The translations under genes and the position numbers were made by a program. Of a stretch of 64,000 nucleotides of DNA, positions 12,114-20,986 are shown piece by piece. The first letter of the stretch is position 1. The number at the start of each line of letters is the position of its first letter. A model generated the notes under the pieces. The model searched no databases. It saw nothing but the letters and a program-made list of their open reading frames with translations, and was not told the DNA's origin. Source of the stretch: Ponticaulis sp. (GTDB taxonomy: Bacteria; Pseudomonadota; Alphaproteobacteria; Caulobacterales; Hyphomonadaceae). The stretch is taken from positions 1 through 64,000 of the forward strand of contig PBNO01000008.1 of NCBI GenBank assembly GCA_002723155.1, written 5' to 3'.

Positions 12114-12851
12114 TCAGATCAGACCTGCAGCACGCATGCTGGTAACGCCTTGTCGTCCAACAACGAGATGATCGTGCACCTGTACTTCCAGAGAGTCCAG
12201 AACATCTATGATTTCTCTCGTCATACTAATATCCGCGCGAGAAGGTGTCGGATCTCCACTTGGATGATTATGGACGAGAATAATTGAACTTGAGGAAAGC
12301 TCGAGAACCCGTTTGGCAATTTCCCGCGGGTAAACCGGAGCGTGATCAACCGTGCCACGACCGAGTTCTTCATCACTGATCAGGCAGTTTTTCCGATCAA
12401 GAAACAGAACACGGAACGATTCGATCTCATCGTGTTGGAGGCGAACGCGAACATAGTCCTGCACCTTCTGCCATGAGGAGAGGACTTCACGCCCGTTCAG
12501 TTCCTGCGCCGTTGCGCGTAAGTGAAGGTGATGAACCGTCTTCAGATAGATAGAGAGCGTTTCGCCTATTCCATCCACCGACTGGAGCGCTTTCGGGGAT
12601 GCAGCGAACACGGCAGAGAGTGAGCCAAAGCGCGTCAACAGGCGCTTGGCGATGGGCTTTACGTCTTTTCGGGGAATGAAGCCGCATAGAAGCAGCTCCA
12701 GCATTTCATAGTCAGCCAGCCCTGCGCCGTCTGTTTCAACAAACTTCTGGCGCAGGCGGTCTCTATGTCCGTGATAGTGCGGAACGTCTTTTTCCAGTTT
12801 CTGCGATGAATTCTGTTCAGGAAACAGGGGAGGGCCGGGCGCATCCTTCAT
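12114..12851 (-). CDS. radC: RadC family JAB-domain protein
   Basis: 245 residues: N-terminal helix-hairpin-helix region (DYEMLELLLCGFIPRKDVKPIAKRL) and C-terminal JAB/MPN domain with the metal-binding motif HNHPSGDPTPSRAD. The fold is that of a zinc metallo-isopeptidase or hydrolase. The historical link to DNA repair in E. coli has not been supported, so its role remains open. It starts 20 bases after the map stop on the same strand, so the two are probably co-transcribed. Confidence 0.92.
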   Translation of the reverse strand: MKDAPGPPLFPEQNSSQKLEKDVPHYHGHRDRLRQKFVETDGAGLADYEMLELLLCGFIPRKDVKPIAKRLLTRFGSLSAVFAASPKALQSVDGIGETLSIYLKTVHHLHLRATAQELNGREVLSSWQKVQDYVRVRLQHDEIESFRVLFLDRKNCLISDEELGRGTVDHAPVYPREIAKRVLELSSSSIILVHNHPSGDPTPSRADISMTREIIDVLDSLEVQVHDHLVVGRQGVTSMRAAGLI

Positions 12852-12871
12852 CGCAGAACTCTGATCGGGAC

Positions 12872-13687
12872 TTACGCCGTGTGAGGCGTATGGAGACCAG
12901 CTGGGGACGTGGTGAAGATTTCATACCCGTCTTCGGTCACGGCAATGGAGTGCTCAAACTGGGCTGAGAGCGACTTGTCTCGTGTAACAGCCGTCCAGCC
13001 GTCATTCAGGATGTAAGTATCCTTCTTGCCGAGGTTCAGCATCGGTTCGATTGTGAAGAACATGCCAGGGCGAAGCTCTGCACCTGTACCAGCGCGCGCA
13101 GAGTGAACGACATTCGGTTCATCATGGAAAACCTGACCGAGGCCGTGGCCGCAGAAGTCTTCAACAACGGAGAGGCGGTTCTTGTGCGCGAGTTCGGTGA
13201 TTGCTGCGCCGATATCGCCAACGCGTGCACCCGGCTTCACAGCCTCAATACCTGCCATCATGGCTTGATAGGGGAGGTCCATGAGGCGGCTTGCGCGGCG
13301 TTTGACTTCACCAACGCCATACATGCGGGACGTGTCACCGTGCCAGCCGTCGACGACAACCGTCACGTCGATATTTGCAATGTCGCCTTCCTTCAGCACG
13401 CGGTCGCCTGGAATTCCGTGACAAACCACATGGTTGTGAGAAATACAGGATGCGTGACGATACCCTCGATAGCCGATGGTCGCAGAAGCCGCGCCACTAT
13501 CGAGAACAAACTCGCGGATCAGATCATCGAGGTGACCTGTCGTGACACCCGGCTTTACTTCAGGAACCAGCATATCGAGACATGAAGCGGCGACGCGACC
13601 TGCTTTACGCATGCCTTCAAAGTCTTCCGGCGTATGAATCCGGATTCCGTCTACGCGTTTTACGAGGTCAGCTTCGATTTCCAACAT
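12872..13687 (-). CDS. map: Type I methionine aminopeptidase
   Basis: Removes the initiator Met from nascent proteins. It has 271 residues. The dinuclear metal site is intact: Asp residues in NIDVTVVVDGWHGDTSRMY, His in CGHGLGQVFHDEPNV, Glu in FTIEPML and Glu in QFEHSIAVTEDG. The upstream HNHVVCHGIPG supplies the substrate-site His. Length and absence of an N-terminal zinc-finger extension fit the type Ia class. It is the leading gene of a map-radC pair. Confidence 0.97.
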   Translation of the reverse strand: MLEIEADLVKRVDGIRIHTPEDFEGMRKAGRVAASCLDMLVPEVKPGVTTGHLDDLIREFVLDSGAASATIGYRGYRHASCISHNHVVCHGIPGDRVLKEGDIANIDVTVVVDGWHGDTSRMYGVGEVKRRASRLMDLPYQAMMAGIEAVKPGARVGDIGAAITELAHKNRLSVVEDFCGHGLGQVFHDEPNVVHSARAGTGAELRPGMFFTIEPMLNLGKKDTYILNDGWTAVTRDKSLSAQFEHSIAVTEDGYEIFTTSPAGLHTPHTA

Positions 13688-13827
13688 GGGCTCCTTGTTA
13701 AGTATGCGGGCGCTTTATATCACAGTATCTCTGATTGTGCTTCGTTACCCGCCAAACTTAATACGTGTCTATGCACTGAAAGTAAAAGCCGGATAGCGTG
13801 TCACTACACATATGGGACGAAACCATC

Positions 13828-14586
13828 ATGACTCAACGAAAGACTGCGGCTGTTCTGCTCATTGGTGATGAATTGCTGTCCGGTCGGACGCGCGACATCA
13901 ACCTTCAGAACATTGCCGGTTTTCTTGCGCCGATAGGCATTCAGGTCGCTGAAGCGCGGATTGTGTCAGATGATGAGAGCGCGATCGTTGACGCTGTGAA
14001 TGCACTCCGTGCTGCATACGACTATGTGTTCACGACAGGCGGCATTGGTCCTACCCATGACGACATCACCGCTGATTGCGTGGCCAAGGCGTTCGATGAC
14101 CCCATTGGTGTGCGGGATGACGCACTTGCGATCATTCGTGAGCGGTATGAGCAGACAGGCGTTGAACTGACGGAAGCACGTATGCGTATGGCGCGTATTC
14201 CTGATAGTGCCTCTCTCATCAAAAATCCGGTGTCAGGTGCGCCCGGCTTCCAGCTTGGCAATGTGTTCGTCATGGCTGGCGTGCCGTCCATCGCGCGCGC
14301 CATGCTTGAAGATGTCGGGCCACGTCTTGAGGGCGGTGAAGTTATCAAGTCTGCCAATCTGCGTGCCAAGGGCATGCGGGAAGGTGATGTGGCTGCGCAC
14401 CTTGGCAAGGTCGCTGAAGAGCATCCGGGCACATCTATCGGGTCTTATCCGTGGTATGGCGGCCCGAAGGATAGCGGCGTGAATATCGTCGTCCGGTCTG
14501 CAGACGAGACCGCACTTGATGCTGCAATGCAAGCCGTAGCAAAAATGATCACAGATGCCGGTTTCGAACCGGTTGCTGGCGATTAG
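13828..14586 (+). CDS. CinA-like molybdopterin-binding domain protein
   Basis: 252 residues carrying a MoaB/MogA-type molybdopterin-binding domain (LLIGDELLSGRTRDINL, and TTGGIGPTHDDITADCVAKAF, residues about 8-95) followed by a C-terminal extension. It belongs to the group related to the N-terminal half of CinA and lacks the nicotinamide-nucleotide deamidase half of full CinA. A GTG 30 bases further upstream is in frame, but the GGGACGA about 10 bases before the ATG at 13828 supports the shorter form. Substrate unknown. Its own short intergenic region suggests it is monocistronic. Confidence 0.8.
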   Translation: MTQRKTAAVLLIGDELLSGRTRDINLQNIAGFLAPIGIQVAEARIVSDDESAIVDAVNALRAAYDYVFTTGGIGPTHDDITADCVAKAFDDPIGVRDDALAIIRERYEQTGVELTEARMRMARIPDSASLIKNPVSGAPGFQLGNVFVMAGVPSIARAMLEDVGPRLEGGEVIKSANLRAKGMREGDVAAHLGKVAEEHPGTSIGSYPWYGGPKDSGVNIVVRSADETALDAAMQAVAKMITDAGFEPVAGD

Positions 14587-14669
14587 AATAGGTCGCTACA
14601 CTTGACCTAGCGCGGCGCTACGCTCATTGACGCTGCAAGCACAAATAAATTCTGTCGAGGGGAGACTGC

Positions 14670-15449
14670 ATGTCTGAAAACGTCATTCTTGTTGAGAAGA
14701 AAGGCGCGGTTGCGCTTGTTACGCTGAACCGTCCTGAAGCTCGCAATGCACTCAGCCGCGCTTTGCGTGAAGCGATCTGCGAAACATTCGATACGCTGGC
14801 TGAAGATGACAGCATTCGCGCTGTTGTTCTCACCGGTTCCGGCGATAAGGCGTTCACTGCGGGCGTTGACCTGAAAGAAGCCGGTCAGACCGGTTTTGCG
14901 CTGGGTGCTGACGGCGGCAACATTGATATGGCGAAATCACTCGGCAACTATCCGTGGCCGATCATTGGCGCAATCAACGGTTATGCCATCACGGGCGGTT
15001 TCGAGCTGGCTCTGATGTGTGACGTGCTGCTCGCGTCTACCAACGCACGTTTCGCTGACACGCACGCGCATGTCGGTATCGTCCCAGGCTGGGGGCTTTC
15101 CCAGAAGCTTTGCCGTCTGATCGGCACATCCCGCGCGAAAGAACTCTCATTCACGGGTAACTTCCTTGATGCCGAGACAGCAGAGCGCTGGGGCCTTGTG
15201 AACCGCGTTTATCAGCCGGAAGAACTGGTGCCTGCTGCCCTGCAAATGGCTGAAGACATGACAAAGACGCAGCCTGTGCTGCTGAAAAAATATAAGGCGC
15301 TCATTGATGACGGCTTCGCTATGCGGTTCGGAGACGCGCTGAAGGAGGAAATTCGCCGGTCCGCTGAGCACGCGGAAAGCGTGTCAGCAGAAAGCGTAGA
15401 GGAAGCGCGTAAAGCCGTCACAGAACGCGGCCGGACCCTGAACAAATAA
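14670..15449 (+). CDS. Enoyl-CoA hydratase/isomerase family protein (crotonase)
   Basis: 259-residue crotonase-fold enzyme. The oxyanion-hole segments (DKAFTAGVDLKE and INGYAITGGFELALMCD) are clear, and the Glu of GGFELA occupies the first catalytic position. The second catalytic Glu of true hydratases, normally in a PE-x-x-LG segment, is replaced: here the sequence is FADTHAHVGIVPGWGLSQKL. Activity may therefore be isomerase, hydrolase or another CoA-dependent reaction. The thiolase gene begins 15 bases downstream and is probably co-transcribed, pointing to acyl-CoA metabolism. Confidence 0.88.
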   Translation: MSENVILVEKKGAVALVTLNRPEARNALSRALREAICETFDTLAEDDSIRAVVLTGSGDKAFTAGVDLKEAGQTGFALGADGGNIDMAKSLGNYPWPIIGAINGYAITGGFELALMCDVLLASTNARFADTHAHVGIVPGWGLSQKLCRLIGTSRAKELSFTGNFLDAETAERWGLVNRVYQPEELVPAALQMAEDMTKTQPVLLKKYKALIDDGFAMRFGDALKEEIRRSAEHAESVSAESVEEARKAVTERGRTLNK

Positions 15450-15464
15450 ATCGAGGACGATGAG

Positions 15465-16676
15465 ATGAGAGACGTTGTAATTTGTGAGCCGCTTCGCACG
15501 CCGGTTGGCGCGTTTGCTGGCGGGTTCAAGAATGTAGCTCCGGAAAAGCTTGCGACTGCTGTCGTGAAGCAGATCATGGAAACAACAAAGCTTCCGGGCG
15601 AGCTGGTCGAAGATGTGCTCTTCGCAAACTGCTATCCGACAATGGACGCACCAGCTTTCGGTCGCGTTGTCTCGCTGAATGCTGGCCTGCCAGTCACGGC
15701 GTGCGGCTATCAGATCGACCGTCGTTGCGGTTCCGGCCTTCAGGCTGTGATCAACGGTGTGATGCAGGTTGCGTCCGGCGGTATGGATTGTGTGATTGCG
15801 GGCGGTGCTGAGTCTATGTCTCGCGCGCCTTTCTACAGCGTGGATATGCGCTGGGGCGCTGGCGCACCAGGCGTGATGATGCATGACGGTCTGACTCGCG
15901 GTCGTATCACAGCTGGAGGCGACAACTATCCTGTCGAAGGCGGCATGATCGAAACTGCCGAGAACCTTCGCAAGGAATACAACGTGTCCCGTGAAGCGCA
16001 GGACGAGCTCGCAGTTCGTTCTCACAAGCGTGCGGCTGCGGCGGAAGCTGAAGGCAAGTTCGCGCAAGAGATCGTTCCTATCACCGTGCCGAACCGCAAA
16101 GGCGACATCGTTATCGATAAGGATGAGCACATCCGCCACGACTCAAACCTTGAGTCTCTGGCGAAGCTCCGTGCCATCCGCTCAAAGATTGATCCGGAGT
16201 CTACCGTGACTGCGGGTAACGCCTCTGGGCAGAATGATGGCGCAGCGGCATGCCTCATTATGACGCGTGAAATGGCTGAAAAGCACGGCATCAAACCAAT
16301 GGCTCGCATGAAGTCATGGGGCCTTGCGGGTGTTGGTCCGGCTGTCATGGGTATTGGCCCTGTGAAGTCCAGCCTCGGCGCGCTTGAGCGTGCAGGTCTG
16401 ACGCTTGCTGAGGTGGACCTGATCGAGCTCAACGAAGCGTTCGCGGCTCAGGTTCTTGGCTGTACGACAGCGCTCGGCCTCGAAGGTGACGACTTTGACC
16501 GTATCAACGTGAACGGTTCGGGTATCTCGCTCGGTCACCCGGTTGGCGCGACAGGCGTTCGTATCCTCACTACGCTTCTGCGTGAGATGGATCGCCGCGA
16601 AGCGAAGTACGGTCTCGAAACCATGTGTATTGGTGGTGGTCAGGGCCTCGCTGCGATTTTCGAACGCGTCGAGTGA
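15465..16676 (+). CDS. Thiolase (acetyl-CoA C-acyltransferase)
   Basis: 403-residue thiolase that cleaves or condenses beta-ketoacyl-CoA. Catalytic Cys is in DRRCGSGLQAV, the His-bearing loop is GHPVGATGVRI, the conserved NEAFAAQ is present and the second Cys lies in MCIGGGQG. It is transcribed with the crotonase immediately upstream. A hairpin follows the stop. Chain-length preference cannot be told from sequence. It is distinct from the second thiolase at 17239-18477. Confidence 0.93.
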   Translation: MRDVVICEPLRTPVGAFAGGFKNVAPEKLATAVVKQIMETTKLPGELVEDVLFANCYPTMDAPAFGRVVSLNAGLPVTACGYQIDRRCGSGLQAVINGVMQVASGGMDCVIAGGAESMSRAPFYSVDMRWGAGAPGVMMHDGLTRGRITAGGDNYPVEGGMIETAENLRKEYNVSREAQDELAVRSHKRAAAAEAEGKFAQEIVPITVPNRKGDIVIDKDEHIRHDSNLESLAKLRAIRSKIDPESTVTAGNASGQNDGAAACLIMTREMAEKHGIKPMARMKSWGLAGVGPAVMGIGPVKSSLGALERAGLTLAEVDLIELNEAFAAQVLGCTTALGLEGDDFDRINVNGSGISLGHPVGATGVRILTTLLREMDRREAKYGLETMCIGGGQGLAAIFERVE

Positions 16677-16687
16677 AAATTATTCAG

Positions 16688-16721
16688 TGTGCAGCGCCTT
16701 TTTCAGAAAAGGGGCTGCACA
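16688..16721 (+). terminator. Hairpin after the thiolase gene
   Basis: Stem TGTGCAGC with GCTGCACA, enclosing a second stem CCTTTT with AAAAGG, 11 bases after the thiolase stop. The tail TTCTCTTCC is pyrimidine-rich but not a pure T-run, so termination may be partial. Confidence 0.6.
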
Positions 16722-16736
16722 TTCTCTTCCGAGTCC

Positions 16737-16742
16737 GATAAT
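16737..16742 (+). promoter_or_regulatory. Predicted -10 element of the tRNA-Leu gene
   Basis: GATAAT centred 16 bases before the mature tRNA 5' end, which would start transcription near 16749. No good -35 hexamer is seen (CTGCAC at the right distance), so only the -10 element is claimed. Confidence 0.4.
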
Positions 16743-16755
16743 AAGGTCGCCTGTT

Positions 16756-16842
16756 GCGGGCATGGCGGAATTGGTAGACGCGCCGGACTTAAAATCCGTT
16801 GACCGTTTGGTCGTGCCGGTTCAAGTCCGGCTGCCCGCACCA
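16756..16842 (+). tRNA. tRNA-Leu (anticodon TAA)
   Basis: 87-base class II tRNA including an encoded CCA end. The acceptor stem GCGGGCA pairs with TGCCCGC. The D-arm carries GGCGGAATTGGTAGACGC. The anticodon stem CCGGA/TCCGT holds the loop CTTAAAA, giving anticodon TAA, which reads Leu UUA. The long variable arm TGACCGTTTGGTCG and the T-loop GGTTCAAGTCC are typical of leucine tRNAs. Confidence 0.97.
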
Positions 16843-16915
16843 GTTTTCCGGAATTTTTGCAATCAAAAATTCAAAATCGATCCAGTGAATCGATTATAGG
16901 AAAACTTTTGTCTGA

Positions 16916-16992
16916 TTTGCCTCACGCCGCACAGCTGCTCCGGCCGGGCGGGCAAAGCCCGACGGCAGGTCTGCCGCTGTATGGTTTTGAGC
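16916..16992 (+). repeat. Palindromic repeat, copy 1
   Basis: 77-base element sharing most of its bases with copy 2 at 17077-17152, about 160 bases downstream. The core contains CGGGC-AAA-GCCCG nested in a longer imperfect palindrome and ends GCCGCTGTATGGTTTTGAGC. Together with copy 2 it fills most of the 396-bp gap between the tRNA and the next gene. It looks like a REP-type or hairpin-forming intergenic repeat, not a coding sequence. Confidence 0.7.
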
Positions 16993-17076
16993 TCAAAATT
17001 GGTTGTCGCTTCGCGATGGATCGCGCTCAGGGCTGTTTTCCTGAGCCTCTATCGCCTCCACCAAAGCTTTTCGTCA

Positions 17077-17152
17077 TTTGCCTCACGCCTCACAGCGGCT
17101 CCGGCAGGCGGGCAAAGCCCGACGGCGGGTCTGCCGCTGTATGGTTTTGAGC
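17077..17152 (+). repeat. Palindromic repeat, copy 2
   Basis: 76-base partner of copy 1, differing by a handful of substitutions and a one-base indel. In this copy the outer arms CAGCGGC and GCCGCTG pair perfectly around the CGGGC-AAA-GCCCG hairpin, so it can fold into a stable cruciform or RNA hairpin. The copies are in direct orientation. Confidence 0.7.
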
Positions 17153-17156
17153 ATCT

Positions 17157-17195
17157 AACAAAAAACACGGCGTCTGAGTTCTCATTCAAACGCCG
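17157..17195 (-). terminator. Intrinsic terminator of the minus-strand thiolase gene
   Basis: Read on the minus strand, CGGCGT pairs with ACGCCG (inner TGAG/CTCA pairs) and is followed by TGTTTTTTGTT. It lies about 45 bases beyond the stop of the thiolase gene ending at 17239. Confidence 0.75.
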
Positions 17196-17238
17196 CGCTG
17201 AATAGAGGCAAAGCCAGAGGCTTCGCTAATGTGCCTGA

Positions 17239-18477
17239 TTACATACGCTCGATCACGATGGCTGGCGCCATACCGCCTGCAGCGCACATGGTAACGAGGC
17301 CATAGCGCCCACCAGAGCGTTCCAGCTCGTCCAGAGCTGTACCGATAAGCATGGAACCTGTTGCGCCGATCGGGTGACCGAGTGCCATCGCGCCGCCATT
17401 AATGTTCACTTTCTCACGGTCGAGTTCGAGATCACGGATGAACTTCTCAGCGACGACGGCAAACGCCTCGTTGATTTCCCAGACATCGATATCGTCTTTG
17501 GTGAGACCCGCTTTGCCGAGCACTTTCTTCGCCGCGGCGACCGGTGCGTTCAGCATGAGGGTCGGGCAGTCGCCCATATTCGCCATCGCTACGATTTTTG
17601 CACGTGGCTTCCAGCCTTGCTTTTCGGCGTAAGACGGCGAGGCGAGAAGAACAGCGCCCGAGCCATCGACAACGCCGGATGAGTTGCCCGCATGGTGGAT
17701 GTGCTGAATGTCGAGGTCCGGATAGACCTTGTTGATCAGCGAACGATATGTGTTGCCGTCTTCATCGACAGGAATGTCCGCGAGCATGGTGAAGGCAGGC
17801 TTGAGACCTGCAAGGCTTTCCATGGTCGTACTAGGGCGAGGGAATTCTTCCTTATCGAGGGCAACGCTGCCATCTTCGTGGTAGACCGGTACGAGCGATT
17901 TATCGAAACGGCCTTCTTCAATGGCGCGTGCAGCGCGCTTCTGGCTCTCTACAGCAAGGGCTTCAGTGTCTTCGCGGGTGATGCCTTCCATGGTCGCGAT
18001 CGCGTCTGCACAGACACCCTGATTGGATTGTGGGCGCAGGGCGCGAAGGGCAGGATTGTCAGCATCCAGAAGCGGAAGCTTGCCTGGCTCTGCGCTGGAG
18101 GCGGTGTAGCTCATCATTTCCGTGCCGCCTGCGATAACGAGGTCTTCCATACCGGACATGATAGAGGCTGCTGCCATGTTCACAGTAGAGATACCGGAGC
18201 CGCAGAAACGGTCGAGCGTCACGCCAGAGGCTTTGAGGTCATATCCCGCCAGTAGAGCGGACATACGGCCAAGGTCTGCGCCTTGCTTGCCGCGCTGGGA
18301 AGATGTGCCCCAGATGATATCATCGACGTCTTCAGTCTTCAGATTGTTGCGCTCGGCAAGGGCTTTGAGAACCGTTGCGCCCAGATGTTGAGGGTGGAAT
18401 TCGGCAAGCGCGCCTTTTCCGACCTTGCCCACGCCGCGCGGTGTCCGGCAGGCATCAATAATATAAGCTTCAGGCAT
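17239..18477 (-). CDS. Thiolase (acetyl-CoA C-acetyltransferase)
   Basis: 412-residue thiolase of the degradative/FadI-like type. Nucleophilic Cys is in DRFCGSGISTVN. GHPIGATGS supplies the active-site His, NEAFAVV is conserved and the C-terminal Cys is in MCAAGGMAP. It lies downstream of the fadB-type gene on the same strand, so the two could form the thiolase and hydratase/dehydrogenase steps of one beta-oxidation pathway. A terminator between them (18574-18601) implies separate transcription, or partial read-through. Confidence 0.93.
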   Translation of the reverse strand: MPEAYIIDACRTPRGVGKVGKGALAEFHPQHLGATVLKALAERNNLKTEDVDDIIWGTSSQRGKQGADLGRMSALLAGYDLKASGVTLDRFCGSGISTVNMAAASIMSGMEDLVIAGGTEMMSYTASSAEPGKLPLLDADNPALRALRPQSNQGVCADAIATMEGITREDTEALAVESQKRAARAIEEGRFDKSLVPVYHEDGSVALDKEEFPRPSTTMESLAGLKPAFTMLADIPVDEDGNTYRSLINKVYPDLDIQHIHHAGNSSGVVDGSGAVLLASPSYAEKQGWKPRAKIVAMANMGDCPTLMLNAPVAAAKKVLGKAGLTKDDIDVWEINEAFAVVAEKFIRDLELDREKVNINGGAMALGHPIGATGSMLIGTALDELERSGGRYGLVTMCAAGGMAPAIVIERM

Positions 18478-18573
18478 CGTTTCTTCCCCATATGGTGTTT
18501 GTCTTTACGTGCGCGGAAAGTGTTGGGGAAATTTCGCGCCTGATCAATCCGTGACGTAAAGGCAGGGGGCAAA

Positions 18574-18601
18574 GAAAAAGGCCCGCGGTGTGGCGGGCCT
18601 T
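18574..18601 (-). terminator. Intrinsic terminator after the fadB-type gene
   Basis: On the minus strand GGCCCGC pairs with GCGGGCC, extended by AA/TT pairs, and is followed by a TTTTTC tract. It starts about 28 bases after the fadB-type stop. Confidence 0.88.
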
Positions 18602-18629
18602 CTCTGAATGCTTGAGACTGACCGTCAGA

Positions 18630-20687
18630 TCAGTTGAATTTCTCGCCTTTAGCGACCTTGTCGCGGAGAAGCTGGGAGATGGTGATCTCTTCGCCGAATT
18701 TATCAGCGTGCTTCTCAAGGCCAGCCAGAATGACGTCGAGGCCGACAGTGTCCGCCCAGAACATCGGGCCGCCTGTGTAAGGAGGCCAGCCATAACCGTT
18801 CATCCAGACAACATCGATGTCTGACGCACGTTGGGCCATGCCTTCTTCGAGGATTTTCGCGCCTTCATTGACCATCGGGTAGAGCAGACGCTCGAGGATT
18901 TCCTGATCGTCGATCTGGCGTGGTGTGTTGCCAGATTTCTCGATGAAGGAATTGATGATCTCTTCGGTTTCTGCAGACGGTGTGCCGCGGCGTGCTTCGT
19001 CATAGTCGTAGAAGCCTTTACCGGTTTTCTGACCGCGACGGCCACGCTCGCAAAGCACTTCGCGAACTGTGGAAGAAGAGGTCTTTTCCGGATCCCAGCC
19101 AATGTCGAGACCAGCAAGGTCAGCCATCTGGAATGGGCCCATAGGCATGCCGAACTCTGTGAGAACGCGGTCGCAATCCCAAGGCTTCGCGCCTTCGAGA
19201 AGCATTTGTTGGCCCTGCTGTTGGCGCTTCGCCAGCATGCGGTTGCCGATGAAGCCATGGCATACGCCTGCAACAACAGCGACTTTGCCGATCTTCTTGG
19301 CCAGAGCCATAGAGGTCGCAAGAACCGTGTCGGATGTTTTCTCGCCGCGAACGATCTCGAGAAGTTTCATGATGTTCGCTGGAGAGAAGAAGTGGAGACC
19401 CACAACATCTTCCGGACGTGATGTGCACGCTGCGATCTCGTCGACGTTCAGGTAAGACGTGTTGGATGCGAGGATCGCACCTTTCTTCACAACCTTGTCG
19501 AGGTTGCCGAAGACATCTTTCTTGATGGACATCAGCTCGAAGACAGCTTCGATCACGAGGTCACAGTCAGCCAGGTCGTCCATTTTGAGCGTAGGTGTGA
19601 GAAGCGACATGGCTTTCTCGACCTGCTCTTCAGTCATACGACCACGCTTTGCAGAGTTCTCGTAGTTCTTGCGGATGATGCCGACGCCGCGTTCCAGAGC
19701 TGCTTCTTCGCGCTCAAGGATGGTGACCGGAATACCAGCAGACAGGAAGTTCATCGCGATGCCGCCACCCATGGTGCCAGCGCCGAGAATACCGACCTTC
19801 TTGATGTCGATCAGTGGTGTATCCTTAGGGATATCGTCGATTTTGGAGGCTGCGCGCTCAGCGAAGAATGCGTGACGCAGAGCAGCAGACTGTGTGCCGG
19901 AAACGAGCTTCATGAAGAGCTCACGCTCTTTTTGGAGGCCTTCTTCGATTGGGAGGTTCACAGCGGCTTTAACAGCTTCGATACATGCGATCGGAGCTTC
20001 GTAACCGCGGATCTTGCGACCGTTCTTCTCAAGGAAGTTCGAGAAGACAGAAGGATCAGCCGCAGCTTCTTTAAGCTTCTCTGTACGCTCGCTTGTGCGT
20101 GGCAGGTCAGCAGAGCCAGCAACAGACTTCGCAAATGCGATTGCTTCTGCTTCGAGGTCAGCATCATCAACCAGCTTGTCGACAAGACCGTTCTCAGCGC
20201 CGCGGGACGCTTTGATCGGTTTGCCTGTGACGATCATGTTCAGCGCTTCTGCAACGCCGATAACGCGTGGAAGACGCTGTGTGCCGCCTGCGCCTGGCAG
20301 AATGCCGAGATTTACTTCCGGCAGACCAAGCTTCGCAGATTTAGCTGCAACGCGGTAGTGACAGCCAAGCGCGACTTCGAGACCGCCGCCAAGAGCTGTG
20401 CCGTGGATGGCTGCAACAACAGGCTTCGTGCTGGCTTCGATTGCGTTGATCACGTCTGGCAGGGAAGGAGGAACCGGTGGCTTGCCGAATTCAGTGATGT
20501 CTGCGCCAGCAAAGAATGTGCGGCCGTCGCAGCGGATCACGACTGCCTTCACGGAGTCATCAGCCAGCGCTTCTTCGATACCAGCCTGCAGGCCAGCACG
20601 GACAGCTTGTCCGAGCGCGTTCACTGGTGGGTTGTTGGAAACGATTACCAGGACTTCTCCGTCCTTGTGAGTGGTAATGACACTCAT
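18630..20687 (-). CDS. fadB: Multifunctional 3-hydroxyacyl-CoA dehydrogenase / enoyl-CoA hydratase
   Basis: 685-residue fusion. The N-terminal crotonase domain has [18 protein letters not shown] and [19 protein letters not shown] with both catalytic Glu positions kept. The NAD-binding 3-hydroxyacyl-CoA dehydrogenase domain begins at [21 protein letters not shown], with the [15 protein letters not shown] segment holding the catalytic His, and a C-terminal dehydrogenase repeat follows. It performs hydration and oxidation in beta-oxidation. I start at the ATG at 20687, preceded by AGGAG; an upstream in-frame Met at 20750 lacks a ribosome site and adds unrelated residues. Confidence 0.95.
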   Translation of the reverse strand: MSVITTHKDGEVLVIVSNNPPVNALGQAVRAGLQAGIEEALADDSVKAVVIRCDGRTFFAGADITEFGKPPVPPSLPDVINAIEASTKPVVAAIHGTALGGGLEVALGCHYRVAAKSAKLGLPEVNLGILPGAGGTQRLPRVIGVAEALNMIVTGKPIKASRGAENGLVDKLVDDADLEAEAIAFAKSVAGSADLPRTSERTEKLKEAAADPSVFSNFLEKNGRKIRGYEAPIACIEAVKAAVNLPIEEGLQKERELFMKLVSGTQSAALRHAFFAERAASKIDDIPKDTPLIDIKKVGILGAGTMGGGIAMNFLSAGIPVTILEREEAALERGVGIIRKNYENSAKRGRMTEEQVEKAMSLLTPTLKMDDLADCDLVIEAVFELMSIKKDVFGNLDKVVKKGAILASNTSYLNVDEIAACTSRPEDVVGLHFFSPANIMKLLEIVRGEKTSDTVLATSMALAKKIGKVAVVAGVCHGFIGNRMLAKRQQQGQQMLLEGAKPWDCDRVLTEFGMPMGPFQMADLAGLDIGWDPEKTSSSTVREVLCERGRRGQKTGKGFYDYDEARRGTPSAETEEIINSFIEKSGNTPRQIDDQEILERLLYPMVNEGAKILEEGMAQRASDIDVVWMNGYGWPPYTGGPMFWADTVGLDVILAGLEKHADKFGEEITISQLLRDKVAKGEKFN

Positions 20688-20711
20688 TCGGGTTCTCCTT
20701 TGTTTCTTAAA

Positions 20712-20739
20712 TCCGGTGGCCGTATGGCGGTCATCCGGA
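20712..20739 (-). promoter_or_regulatory. Inverted repeat upstream of fadB
   Basis: Nearly palindromic 28 bases: TCCGG-TGGCCG and CGGTCA-TCCGGA pair with one bulge and one wobble. It lies 25-52 bases before the fadB start, so it is either a leader hairpin or an operator for a fatty-acid regulator. A second short palindrome (GATAG-GGTG-CTATC) lies at 20760-20773. Neither matches an operator I can name. Confidence 0.35.
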
Positions 20740-20947
20740 CCTCTCCCCAAGAAAGGTTAGATAGGGTGCTATCCCCATGTAAGCGACAAATAAACCAAAA
20801 ACTTGGGCTTCATGCCGAATTTATTTGCCTCAGAGCGACATGCTTTAAAGGCATAGGCGCAATTCTTTTGCGCGGCCCGTGTTTTCGGGGCTTTTGGGCG
20901 CGTCTCATATGTTTGTGTGGAAAAGCGAAAGGGGCAGAAACGCTAGC

Positions 20948-20983
20948 TTGACTCGTTACACAAGAAAAGAACATAACAAGAAC
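20948..20983 (+). promoter_or_regulatory. LexA-controlled promoter of imuA-imuB-dnaE2
   Basis: GAAC-ATAACAA-GAAC at 20969-20983 is an exact match to the alphaproteobacterial LexA operator GAAC-N7-GAAC. It overlaps a likely -10 element (CATAAC, 20972-20977) that sits 18 bases after a TTGACT -35 (20948-20953). LexA bound here would block RNA polymerase directly. Predicted initiation near 20984 leaves almost no leader before the imuA ATG. Confidence 0.85.
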
Positions 20984-20986
20984 ATA

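Noticed and set aside
16543..17205. Small plus-strand frames across the tRNA and repeat region
   Set aside because: They read through a tRNA gene and the duplicated palindromic repeat; the similar peptides merely reflect the DNA repeat.
19872..20951. 359-codon plus-strand frame opposite fadB
   Set aside because: Antisense shadow of a well-supported enzyme; composition is Cys/Arg/Phe-rich and unlike a folded protein.
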